Below are positions 33,269 through 40,685 of a DNA stretch of 50,614 nucleotides, piece after piece (position 1 is the stretch's first letter; each line of letters opens with the position of its first letter). The notes beneath the pieces are model-generated. The model was not told where the DNA came from, did no database searches, and worked only from the letters and a program-made list of their open reading frames with translations. The DNA comes from CAILHX01 sp964511385 (lineage in GTDB: Bacteria > Pseudomonadota > Gammaproteobacteria > Burkholderiales > Methylophilaceae), in contig CAZEFE010000013.1 of the NCBI GenBank assembly GCA_964511385.1, positions 1-50,614 on the forward strand. The letters run 5' to 3'. A program made the translations under genes and the position numbers.

Positions 33269-34129
33269 ATGAGTGAAACATTAACTTTACAAAAAGTGGA
33301 TGCAACCGCTCGGCCCGCCAGGAAACCTTTCCCGGCGGGGTGGATCGGCGGCAGGGCGGACCGCGCATTGCGCGGTTTGTTGCTGCCCATCCTGCTGCTC
33401 GGTTTTTTTGAAATTGCCGCGCGGCAGGGCTGGGTGCAGGCGCGCCTGTTGCCGCCGCCCAGCGAAATAGCCAGCACGCTGTGGCAACTGGCGCAAGACG
33501 GCCTGTGGGCACACATCGGCGTCAGCCTGGCGCGCGTCGGCGCTGGTTTTGCCATCGGCGCGGTGTTGGGCTTGCTGGTCGCGGTGGCGGTCGGCTTGAG
33601 CCGTACGTTCGAAGATTTGGTGGACCCGACTTTCCAGGCGTTGCGCAACGTGCCCAGCCTGGCGTGGGTGCCATTGCTGCTGCTGTGGTTCGGCATCGAC
33701 GAAACGCCAAAGATCACCATGATCGCGCTGGGCGCTTTCTTCCCGGTCTACCTGAACGTGGTATGCGGCATCCAGAACGTGGACCGCAAGTTGATCGAAG
33801 TTGGCGAAATCCACGGCCTGAACAAATTCGAGCTGGCGCGCCGCATCCTGCTGCCCGCGTCGCTGCCCTCGATATTCACCGGTCTGCGCACCGCGCTGGG
33901 CCTGGCATGGATGTTCCTGGTCGCCGCCGAACTCATCGCCGCCGCCAAGGGCCTGGGCTACCTGCTTTCCGATGGCCGCGAAACCGGGCGCCCGGACATC
34001 GTGATTGCCGCCATTTTCCTGATCGCCCTGCTGGGCAAGACCAGCGACTCGTTCGTGCATGCCATCGAGGTGCGCAGCCTGTACTGGCGCGACACGCTGG
34101 AAACCCGCAAGAAACGGAACAGAACATGA
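33269..34129 (+). CDS. sulfonate-type ABC transporter permease (second)
   Basis: This is the membrane channel of the second importer. It has 286 residues with a longer polar N-terminus (about 35 residues) and six membrane spans. RNVPSLAWVPLLLLWFGIDE and the EAA loop GEIHGLNKFELARRILLPAS are conserved. It begins 13 bp after the receptor gene. Its TGA overlaps the ATG of the ATPase gene (ATGA), indicating coupled translation. Confidence 0.94.
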   Translation: MSETLTLQKVDATARPARKPFPAGWIGGRADRALRGLLLPILLLGFFEIAARQGWVQARLLPPPSEIASTLWQLAQDGLWAHIGVSLARVGAGFAIGAVLGLLVAVAVGLSRTFEDLVDPTFQALRNVPSLAWVPLLLLWFGIDETPKITMIALGAFFPVYLNVVCGIQNVDRKLIEVGEIHGLNKFELARRILLPASLPSIFTGLRTALGLAWMFLVAAELIAAAKGLGYLLSDGRETGRPDIVIAAIFLIALLGKTSDSFVHAIEVRSLYWRDTLETRKKRNRT

Positions 34130-34857
34130 GCCATCTGGATATTCGTGTCGCCCGGAAAACGTTCGGCAGCAAGGTGGTGCTGGAAGGCGTCCAGCTTGCC
34201 GTTGCCCAGGGCGAAATCGTCAGCCTGATCGGCGCCAGCGGTTGCGGCAAAAGCACGCTGCTGCGCATCGTCTCCGGCCTGGAGCATGACTACAGCGGTT
34301 CGGTGCATCTGGACGGGGTGAAACTGTCCGGCGTGACGCAGGACATCGGTTTCATCTTCCAGGAGCCGCGGCTGTTTCCCTGGCTCAACGTGGCGGACAA
34401 CATTTCCTTCGACATCGGCAAGGTCGGCCATGACGATGCCCGCGTCGCCGAACTGCTGGCCGAAGTCGGCCTCACCGGCTTCGACCAGGCGCTGCCCAAG
34501 CAGCTCTCCGGCGGCCAGGCGCAGCGCGTAGCCATTGCGCGCGGCCTGTACCGGCACCCCAAGGTATTGCTGCTGGACGAGCCATTCAGCGCAGTGGACG
34601 CTTTCACCCGCATCCGCTTGCAGGACCTGCTGGCCAACATCGCCAAGGTGCACGGCATCACCATCCTGCTGGTCACGCACGACGTGGATGAGGCGGTGTT
34701 CCTCAGCGACCGCGTGGTAGTCATCGGCAACCAGCCGGGCACCGTGGTATCCGACATCGGCATCGACCTGCCCAAGCCGCGCGAACGCGAAACCCCGGCA
34801 TTGCTGGCGCGGCGCGCCACGGTATTCGAGGCGCTGCATGGCGTGCACGTGGTATAG
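34126..34857 (+). CDS. sulfonate-type ABC transporter ATPase (second)
   Basis: This is the ATPase of the second importer, 243 residues. Walker A is GASGCGKST (36-44), the signature is LSGGQAQR and Walker B is VLLLDEP, followed by the H-loop LLVTHDVDEA. It has no Mop extension, unlike the first SsuB. The ATG at 34126 overlaps the permease stop. The next gene, a flavoenzyme, begins 3 bp after its stop, so the transporter and enzyme are one transcription unit. Confidence 0.94.
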   Translation: MSHLDIRVARKTFGSKVVLEGVQLAVAQGEIVSLIGASGCGKSTLLRIVSGLEHDYSGSVHLDGVKLSGVTQDIGFIFQEPRLFPWLNVADNISFDIGKVGHDDARVAELLAEVGLTGFDQALPKQLSGGQAQRVAIARGLYRHPKVLLLDEPFSAVDAFTRIRLQDLLANIAKVHGITILLVTHDVDEAVFLSDRVVVIGNQPGTVVSDIGIDLPKPRERETPALLARRATVFEALHGVHVV

Positions 34858-34860
34858 GAC

Positions 34861-36030
34861 ATGAGTTCGGTTGCATTCAACATCGAGGAACAGGCCGCGC
34901 TGCTCGGCGCGCAACTCGCCGCCACCGCAGTGGAACGCGATCAGGCCGGCGGCCATGCGGCGGCTGAACGCGAACTGATCCGCGCCAGTGGCCTGCTGGC
35001 GCTGGCCATCCCGCGTCAGTTCGGCGGCCTGGGGCAAAGCTGGCGCACCACGCTTGCCGTGGTGCGGCGCATTGCCGAAGCCGACAGTTCGCTGGCGCAC
35101 CTGTTCGCCTTCCAGCACCTGCAAGTGGCCAGCATCATGTTCTTCGGCAGCGCGCAGCAGCAGCAGGAACTGCTCACTCAGACCGTGTCGCACAACTGGT
35201 TCTGGGGCAATGCGCTGAACCCGGCCGACAATCGCAGCCAGGCAACCGTGGTGGATGGCGGTATCCTGGTCAACGGCCTGAAAAGTTTCTGCTCCGGTGC
35301 GCTTGGCGCCGACCGGCTGCTGGTATCGGCGCACCTGCCGGACGGCAAGTTGCTGGTAGGCGCCATCCCTGCCGATCGCCAGGGCGTGGAAATCGGCACC
35401 GACTGGGATGCCATCGGCCAGCGCCAGACCGACAGCGGCACGGTGCGCTTCGACAACGTGTTTATCGCGCAAGATGAATTGCTGCTGGAGCCGGGGCCGA
35501 ACGGCAGTCCGTTCGCCAGCCTGCGCGCCAGCCTGGCGCAATCCATTCTGGTAAATATCTATTTGGGACTGGCGCACGGCGCCTTTGCCGCCGCGCGCGA
35601 GTACGTGCTCACCAAGCGCCGGCCCTGGGTCAATTCGGGCGTCGGCAGCGCGGCACAGGACCCATACATCCTGCAACGCTTCGCCGAGCTCTGGCTGCAA
35701 CTGCGCACCGCCACGGTGTTCGCCGCTGCCGCGGCGGACAAACTTGACGCCGCCTGGAACAAGGGCCCAACCCTTAACGAAAGCGAGCGTGGCGAAGTAG
35801 CCATTGCCGTGGCGGAGGCCAAGGTTCTGGCGCACCGCGCCAGCCTGGATATCGGCTCGCAGCTGTTCGACGCGGCCGGTGCCGGCGCCACCAGTGCAGC
35901 GCTCGGCCTCGACCGTTTCTGGCGCAACGCGCGCACCCATACCTTGCATGACCCGCTCGATTACAAGTTGCGCGACCTCGGCAACTGGGCGCTCAACGGT
36001 GTGTATCCCACGCCCACCTCTTACTCCTGA
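34861..36030 (+). CDS. acyl-CoA dehydrogenase-fold flavoprotein (SfnB/DszC-like)
   Basis: This protein has the acyl-CoA dehydrogenase fold. Members beside sulfonate transporters (SfnB, DszC types) are thought to act as FMNH2-dependent monooxygenases or oxidoreductases on organosulfur compounds. The 389 residues contain LALAIPRQFGGLGQSW, the middle flavin region NWFWGNALNPADNRSQA and FDNVFIAQDELL, and a C-terminal helical bundle ending RNARTHTLHDPLDYKLRDLG. The latter is the typical SfnB/DszC end. The usual acyl-CoA dehydrogenase glutamate is not obvious. It is tightly linked to the second importer, so it probably acts on the compound imported there. Confidence 0.85.
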   Translation: MSSVAFNIEEQAALLGAQLAATAVERDQAGGHAAAERELIRASGLLALAIPRQFGGLGQSWRTTLAVVRRIAEADSSLAHLFAFQHLQVASIMFFGSAQQQQELLTQTVSHNWFWGNALNPADNRSQATVVDGGILVNGLKSFCSGALGADRLLVSAHLPDGKLLVGAIPADRQGVEIGTDWDAIGQRQTDSGTVRFDNVFIAQDELLLEPGPNGSPFASLRASLAQSILVNIYLGLAHGAFAAAREYVLTKRRPWVNSGVGSAAQDPYILQRFAELWLQLRTATVFAAAAADKLDAAWNKGPTLNESERGEVAIAVAEAKVLAHRASLDIGSQLFDAAGAGATSAALGLDRFWRNARTHTLHDPLDYKLRDLGNWALNGVYPTPTSYS

Positions 36031-36039
36031 AGGAATCTC

Positions 36040-37767
36040 ATGACGCAACTCACTACAGTGGATGTACTGGTCATCGGCGGCGGCACCGCCGGGCCGATGG
36101 CCGCCATCAAGGCCAAGCAGAAAAACCCGGAACTGAAGGTGATGCTGCTGGAAAAAGCCAACGTCAAGCGCAGCGGCGCCATTTCCATGGGCATGGACGG
36201 CCTCAACAATGCCGTTATCCCCGGCTATGCCATGCCGGAGCAATACGTGCGCGAAATCACCGTGGCCAACGACGGCATCGTCAACCAGAAAACCCTGTTC
36301 GCCTACGCCAACAACAGCTACGCCATGATCGAGGAACTGGATAGTTGGGGCGTCAAGTTCGAGAAGGACGAAAACGGCGATTACGCAGTCAGGAAAGTCC
36401 ACCACGTCGGCACTTACGTGCTGCCGATGCCTGAAGGCCACGACGTCAAGAAAGTGCTGTACCGAAAACTCAAGCAGAACCGCGTCATCATCACCAACCG
36501 CCTGGTAGCCACCCGCATTTTGCTCGATGACGAGGGCAAGGTGGCGGGCGCGCTGTCGTTCGACTGTCGCAGCGGGGAATACAACGTCATCCGCGCCAAG
36601 GCGGTGATCCTGTGCACCGGCGCCGCCGGCCGGTTGGGCTTGCCCGCTTCCGGCTACCTGTTCGGCACTTACGAGAACCCCACCAATGCCGGCGACGGTT
36701 ACAGCATGGCCTATCACGCCGGGGCGGAGCTGTCCGGCATCGAATGCTTCCAGATCAACCCCTTGATAAAAGACTATAACGGCCCCGCCTGTGCCTACGT
36801 CACCGGCCCGATGGGCGGCTACACCGCCAATGCCAAGGGCGAGCGCTTCATCGAATCCGACTACTGGAGCGGGCAGATGATGCAGGAGTTCCACGATGAA
36901 CTGGCTGGCGGCAAGGGTCCGGTATTCCTCAAGGTCAACCACCTGGCGGAAGAAACCATCACCAATATCGAAACCATCCTGCACGGCAACGAACGCCCCA
37001 GTCGCGGACGCTTCCACGCAGGGCGCGGCACCGACTACCGGCGCGACATGGTGGAAATGCACATTTCCGAAATCGGCCTGTGCAGCGGCCACAGCGCTTC
37101 CGGCGTATGGGTGAACGAGCGCGCCGAAACCACGGTGCCCGGCCTGTACGCCGCCGGCGATTTGGCCTGCGTGCCGCACAACTACATGCTGGGGGCTTTT
37201 GTCTACGGCCGCCTGGCCGGCGAATCGGCGGCGGAATACTGCGCCGCGACTGAACTGGGTGAGGTGGACGAAGTTCAGGTGGAAGCCGAACGCAAGCGCA
37301 TCTTTGCGCCGCTGGCGCGTCAGCACGGCCTGCCGCCGTCGCAGGTGGAATACAAGCTGCGCCGCCTGGTGAACGATTACCTGCAACCGCCCAAGGTGAC
37401 CCGCCGCATGGAAATCGGCCTGGCGCGCTTCGAGGAAATCCGCCGGGATATTGACCAGATCGTCGCCTCCAACCCGCATGAATTGATGCGCGCGGCGGAA
37501 GTCCGCTTCATCCTCGACTGCGCGGAAATGGCCGCCCGCGCCTCACTGTATCGCACCGAAAGCCGCTGGGGGCTTTACCACCAGCGCCAGGATTACCCCG
37601 AGCAGGACAACGACGAGTGGCGCGTCCACGTCCAGGTCAAAAAAGGCGCGGATGGCCGCATGACCGTGTTCAAGCGCGCGCTGGAGCCCTACCTGGTCGA
37701 GCCGCAGGAAAACGAAAAATTCATTTACCAGCACCTGCGCATCCGGCCGCAAGCTGTTCCCGCATAA
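36040..37767 (+). CDS. AprA-like FAD-dependent oxidoreductase (fumarate reductase/APS reductase family)
   Basis: This 575-residue flavoprotein belongs to the succinate dehydrogenase/fumarate reductase/APS-reductase alpha family. The FAD site is DVLVIGGGTAGPMAAIKAK, then LLEKANVKRSGAISMGMDGL, much like AprA. AVILCTGAAGRLGLPASGY, the active-site region and the FAD end GLYAAGDLACVPHNYMLGAF follow. The C-terminal helical part contains YRTESRWGLYHQRQDYPEQD. It is shorter than true AprA (over 600). An AprB-like ferredoxin follows, so the two probably form a two-subunit enzyme. Genes for sulfate-activating enzymes are not seen nearby, and the organosulfur context makes a non-APS substrate likely. 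Confidence 0.85.
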   Translation: MTQLTTVDVLVIGGGTAGPMAAIKAKQKNPELKVMLLEKANVKRSGAISMGMDGLNNAVIPGYAMPEQYVREITVANDGIVNQKTLFAYANNSYAMIEELDSWGVKFEKDENGDYAVRKVHHVGTYVLPMPEGHDVKKVLYRKLKQNRVIITNRLVATRILLDDEGKVAGALSFDCRSGEYNVIRAKAVILCTGAAGRLGLPASGYLFGTYENPTNAGDGYSMAYHAGAELSGIECFQINPLIKDYNGPACAYVTGPMGGYTANAKGERFIESDYWSGQMMQEFHDELAGGKGPVFLKVNHLAEETITNIETILHGNERPSRGRFHAGRGTDYRRDMVEMHISEIGLCSGHSASGVWVNERAETTVPGLYAAGDLACVPHNYMLGAFVYGRLAGESAAEYCAATELGEVDEVQVEAERKRIFAPLARQHGLPPSQVEYKLRRLVNDYLQPPKVTRRMEIGLARFEEIRRDIDQIVASNPHELMRAAEVRFILDCAEMAARASLYRTESRWGLYHQRQDYPEQDNDEWRVHVQVKKGADGRMTVFKRALEPYLVEPQENEKFIYQHLRIRPQAVPA

Positions 37768-37776
37768 GGAAATAGT

Positions 37777-37901
37777 GAATAAATGAGCGAGCGGGATGAA
37801 GTGCAAGGCGCACGGAGCGCAGAACACGAGACATATCTCACGGATAGGCGAGTGGGCGAGCACCGTGCAACGCAGCAATTCGCCCGCGTAGCCATTTATT
37901 C
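37777..37901. repeat. 125-bp element with terminal inverted repeats (MITE-like)
   Basis: GAATAAATG at the left and CATTTATTC at the right are perfect inverted ends. The similarity extends inward through GCGGG/CCCGC. The element contains no gene and separates the flavoprotein from its ferredoxin by 151 bp in an otherwise tightly packed operon. The internal sequence carries short GC-rich inverted motifs. It looks like an inserted non-autonomous element or an intergenic repeat. Confidence 0.5.
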
Positions 37902-37918
37902 CGCATCTAAGGAAACCC

Positions 37919-38146
37919 ATGACAACTAACACCATAGACTTTCCCGTCAAAGTCAATCTCGACAGCTGCATTGCCGACAAGGGCTGCACTGTCTGCATCG
38001 ACGTCTGCCCGCTGGACGTGCTGGTCATTGACCCGTCCACCGGCAAGGCCGCCATGAAATACGACGAATGCTGGTACTGCCTGCCCTGCGAAAAGGACTG
38101 TCCGACCCAGGCCATTCGCGTCGATATTCCCTATCTGCTGCGGTGA
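37919..38146 (+). CDS. AprB-like 2x[4Fe-4S] ferredoxin
   Basis: This is a 75-residue electron carrier with two tetranuclear iron-sulfur sites. The first set is C17, C23, C26 and C30 (SCIADKGCTVCIDVCP). The second is C51, C54, C57 and C61 (ECWYCLPCEKDCP). The longer gap in the first motif and the CWYC pattern resemble the beta subunit of APS reductase, but the protein lacks its long C-terminal tail. It should pass electrons to or from the AprA-like flavoprotein. The HEAT-repeat gene follows after 5 bp. Confidence 0.9.
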   Translation: MTTNTIDFPVKVNLDSCIADKGCTVCIDVCPLDVLVIDPSTGKAAMKYDECWYCLPCEKDCPTQAIRVDIPYLLR

Positions 38147-38151
38147 GCGCC

Positions 38152-39117
38152 ATGAATGCCGAATTATTGTCATCCCTGCCGCCGCAGTTGGCCGCCCGCC
38201 TGTCCAGTACCGACGCCACCGTGCGTCGCATCGCGCTGATCGACCTGCTGGACGAAATCGACCCGGACGAAGCGGAACCTTATCTGGTCGGCGCCCTCGC
38301 CGACCCGGCTGCCGAAGTGCGGCTGGAAGCCGCAAAACTGCTTGAAGCGCAAGACAGCCCGGAGGTTGTCACGGGGTTGCTGGGCGCGTTGCAGGACGCA
38401 GCCAAAGAAGTGCGCGAAGCTGCCGCCCTGTCATTGAGCGCGGTAAAAAACACCGCCATCGGCACGCTGCTGCTGCAACACGCCGCCCACGCCGATGCCG
38501 AAGTGCGCAGCGCTATTTTCCGCGCCTTGCGCGAACTGCGGCTGCCTGCCGCCGAAGCCCCTGCCATCCAGGCGCTGGCCGACGCCAATGCCAGCGTGCG
38601 CCGCGAAGCCGTGGCCGTGCTGGGCTGGCTCAAGGCTCCCGCCGCGCTGCCGCGACTGGTTGCGTTGGCCGGTAGTGACAACGATGCCGAAGTGCGGCGC
38701 GCAGCCATCGGCGCACTGGGCTTCGCCAGCGATGCCTCCACCCTGCCCGCCCTGGAAAAGGCGCTGACGGATAGCGACTGGCTGGTGCGCGAGGAGGCCG
38801 CCACCGTTGCCGGCAAGCTGGGCCTGCGCGAGCTGGTGCCGGCGCTGATCGCGGCGCTGCAAGACAGCTTCTGGCAGGTCAGGCTGAAGGCCGCGCGCAG
38901 CCTGGGTCGGCTCCGGGACGACCGCGCAGTGGCGCCGCTGGTCGAGGCGCTCACCCACCCCATGAGCAACCTGCGCAAGGAGGTGGCGCTGGCACTGGGA
39001 GAAATCGCCAATCCGGCCGCCGCCGCGGGACTGGAAGTCGTGCTGGACGACCCCGACCCGGACGTGCGCAAGGCCGCCCGCCTGGCTTACGGTCGCATCG
39101 CCTCCCAACTGAATTAA
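38152..39117 (+). CDS. HEAT-repeat protein
   Basis: This 321-residue all-helical protein is made of about eight to nine HEAT (PBS-lyase type) repeats of around 31 residues. Examples are ALADPAAEVRLEAAKLLEAQ, HADAEVRSAIFRALREL and LTDSDWLVREEAATVAGKLG. No catalytic residues or membrane segments are seen. Such proteins serve as scaffolds or assist maturation of partner enzymes. The ATG at 38152 follows the ferredoxin stop by 5 bp. Its position in the middle of the AprAB-like operon suggests a partner role for that enzyme. Confidence 0.88.
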   Translation: MNAELLSSLPPQLAARLSSTDATVRRIALIDLLDEIDPDEAEPYLVGALADPAAEVRLEAAKLLEAQDSPEVVTGLLGALQDAAKEVREAAALSLSAVKNTAIGTLLLQHAAHADAEVRSAIFRALRELRLPAAEAPAIQALADANASVRREAVAVLGWLKAPAALPRLVALAGSDNDAEVRRAAIGALGFASDASTLPALEKALTDSDWLVREEAATVAGKLGLRELVPALIAALQDSFWQVRLKAARSLGRLRDDRAVAPLVEALTHPMSNLRKEVALALGEIANPAAAAGLEVVLDDPDPDVRKAARLAYGRIASQLN

Positions 39118-39141
39118 TTGCAACACACTCACGAGACCAAC

Positions 39142-39987
39142 ATGACCAGAAAAATCATCGATTTGAGGAGCAGGCCGTCGTTCCTGCACGACTTTTACGG
39201 CGCCACCCCGGGCACCAGGGAATTCGAAACCGCCAAATGGCTGAACCGCCGCACCGGCTCGAAGGACGATGCGCATTTCACCCGTTCCAGCACCATAGGC
39301 GCCTTTGTCGAGGAGGTGCGCGAGGTCGGCATCACCGCCGCGGTGGTGGTGGGGCGCGATACGCCATCCCTGAGAATCTCCAATGAAACCATCGCCGAGC
39401 TCACGGCACCTTACCCGGAACTGATCGGCGTCGGCTCGGTGGACCCGCAGCGCCCGGATGCTCTCGCTGGCATCGAACGCGCCATCAAGGAGCTGAAGCT
39501 GGTCGGCATCAATATCGAGCCCGGCTTCGGCACGCCGCCGCTCAAGGCCGACGACCGCTCCAACTACCCGGTTTACGAGGCTTGCGCGCAACTGGGCGTT
39601 CCGCTGTTCCTGATGTCCGGCCCGACCTCGCCCAGCCTGGACTACACCAATCCGGTGGCCGTCGGCAATGTCGCGCGCGACTTCCCCACGCTGCCCATCG
39701 TCTGCTACCACGGCTTCTGGCCCTACGTGAACGAAATTATCGGCGTCGCCTTCCGCCACGAGAATGTCCACCTGGTGCCGGACATGTACATCTTCCTGCC
39801 CGGCGGCAGCCTGTACGTCGAAGCGGCCAACGGTTTCCTGCGCGAGCAACTGCTGTTCGCCACCTCCTACCCGTTTCGCGCCATGGGGCAGACTGTGGAA
39901 GATTTCCTCAACCTGGGCTTCAGGGAAGAAGTGCTGGACAAGGTGCTGTACCAGAATGCCGCGCGCGTGCTGAAACTCGATATTTAA
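39142..39987 (+). CDS. amidohydrolase family 2 protein
   Basis: This 281-residue TIM-barrel hydrolase or decarboxylase belongs to the amidohydrolase-2 group. Its parts are IIDLRSRPSFLHDFYGATPG, LIGVGSVDPQRPDALAGIER, GINIEPGFGTPPLKADD, VYEACAQLGVPLFLMSGPTS and LPIVCYHGFWPYVNEIIGVA. The normal N-terminal HxH metal pair is replaced (DLRSRPSF), so metal binding may be altered. The conserved H in CYHG is kept. The ATG at 39142 is preferred to a TTG at 39118. It ends the AprAB-like operon, and a promoter region follows. The substrate is unknown. Confidence 0.8.
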   Translation: MTRKIIDLRSRPSFLHDFYGATPGTREFETAKWLNRRTGSKDDAHFTRSSTIGAFVEEVREVGITAAVVVGRDTPSLRISNETIAELTAPYPELIGVGSVDPQRPDALAGIERAIKELKLVGINIEPGFGTPPLKADDRSNYPVYEACAQLGVPLFLMSGPTSPSLDYTNPVAVGNVARDFPTLPIVCYHGFWPYVNEIIGVAFRHENVHLVPDMYIFLPGGSLYVEAANGFLREQLLFATSYPFRAMGQTVEDFLNLGFREEVLDKVLYQNAARVLKLDI

Positions 39988-40008
39988 CGGGTTGGCACGG
40001 GTAAAACA

Positions 40009-40025
40009 TATTCCTCCAAGGAATA
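40009..40025. promoter_or_regulatory. 17-bp palindrome, candidate LysR-type operator
   Basis: TATTCC and GGAATA are inverted around TCCAA, fitting the T-N11-A style of LysR-type sites. Its centre lies about 64 bp upstream of the predicted start site of the next promoter. A wider pair CATATTC/GAATATG overlaps it. Confidence 0.45.
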
Positions 40026-40045
40026 AGAATATGCGTACTTATTAT

Positions 40046-40074
40046 TTTATAACTCATATGTGCGCGCCTAGAAT
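40046..40074 (+). promoter_or_regulatory. sigma-70-like promoter of the ahpD-like operon
   Basis: TTTATA and TAGAAT (5 of 6 to the -10 consensus) are separated by 17 bp. The weak -35 box and the upstream palindrome suggest an activated promoter. Transcription should begin near 40081. Confidence 0.55.
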
Positions 40075-40114
40075 TGCGCCCTTGATTTGATCAACACAAC
40101 AAAAAACCAACACC

Positions 40115-40672
40115 ATGTCACGATTTATCATCCATACCGACACCAGCGCCCCGGAGGCCGCCCGCGCCGGCGTCCAGACCGCGCTGGCGAACAACGGCTA
40201 CATCCCCAACCTGATCGGTTTGCTGGCAAATGCCCCGACCGCACTGGAAACCTACCAGACCGTCTCCGGGATCAATGCCCGCAGCTCCCTGTCGCTGCAG
40301 GAACGCGAGGTGGTGCAACTCACCGCCGCAACCACCCACGGCTGCACCTTCTGCGTGGCCGGCCATACCGCGATTGCCAGGAACAAGGCGCAACTGCCGG
40401 AACGTACCATCGAGGCCCTGCGCTTGAGCCAGGCCATCGCCGATCCGCGCCTGAATGCGCTCGCGCTGTTTACCCTGGCCGTCATCCAGCATCGCGGCCG
40501 GGTGGACGATGCCGGGTTCAAGGATTTCCTGGCTGCCGGTTTTACCCATCAGCAAGCGCTGGAAGTGGTGCTGGGCGTCAGCCTGGCCACCTTGTGCAAT
40601 TTCGCCAACAACCTGGCCGGGACGCCGCTCAACCCGGAACTGGAAGCCTACCGCTGGACGCCGGACGCCTGA
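40115..40672 (+). CDS. AhpD-like carboxymuconolactone decarboxylase family protein
   Basis: This is a 185-residue helical protein of the CMD/AhpD family. The redox or acid-base motif is THGCTFCVAGHTAIA, with the CxxC pair and a histidine four residues on, as in AhpD-type peroxidases. Other helices include PNLIGLLANAPTALETYQ. It opens an operon with a flavoenzyme and an ABC importer. In organosulfur operons such proteins may detoxify peroxide made by the flavin monooxygenases, but this is inferred. Confidence 0.88.
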   Translation: MSRFIIHTDTSAPEAARAGVQTALANNGYIPNLIGLLANAPTALETYQTVSGINARSSLSLQEREVVQLTAATTHGCTFCVAGHTAIARNKAQLPERTIEALRLSQAIADPRLNALALFTLAVIQHRGRVDDAGFKDFLAAGFTHQQALEVVLGVSLATLCNFANNLAGTPLNPELEAYRWTPDA

Positions 40673-40685
40673 GGAGAATAGCGAC

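Noticed and set aside
33958..37479. A 1173-codon minus-strand frame across the second ABC ATPase, the flavoenzyme and the AprA-like gene
   Set aside because: Three clearly conserved plus-strand genes occupy this span. The long opposite frame follows from high GC at third codon positions and shows no domain.
36040..38146. Calling the flavoprotein/ferredoxin pair a true dissimilatory APS reductase (aprAB)
   Set aside because: The alpha-like protein is shorter than AprA, the ferredoxin lacks the AprB tail, and no sat, aprM, qmo or dsr genes are nearby. The setting is sulfonate uptake.
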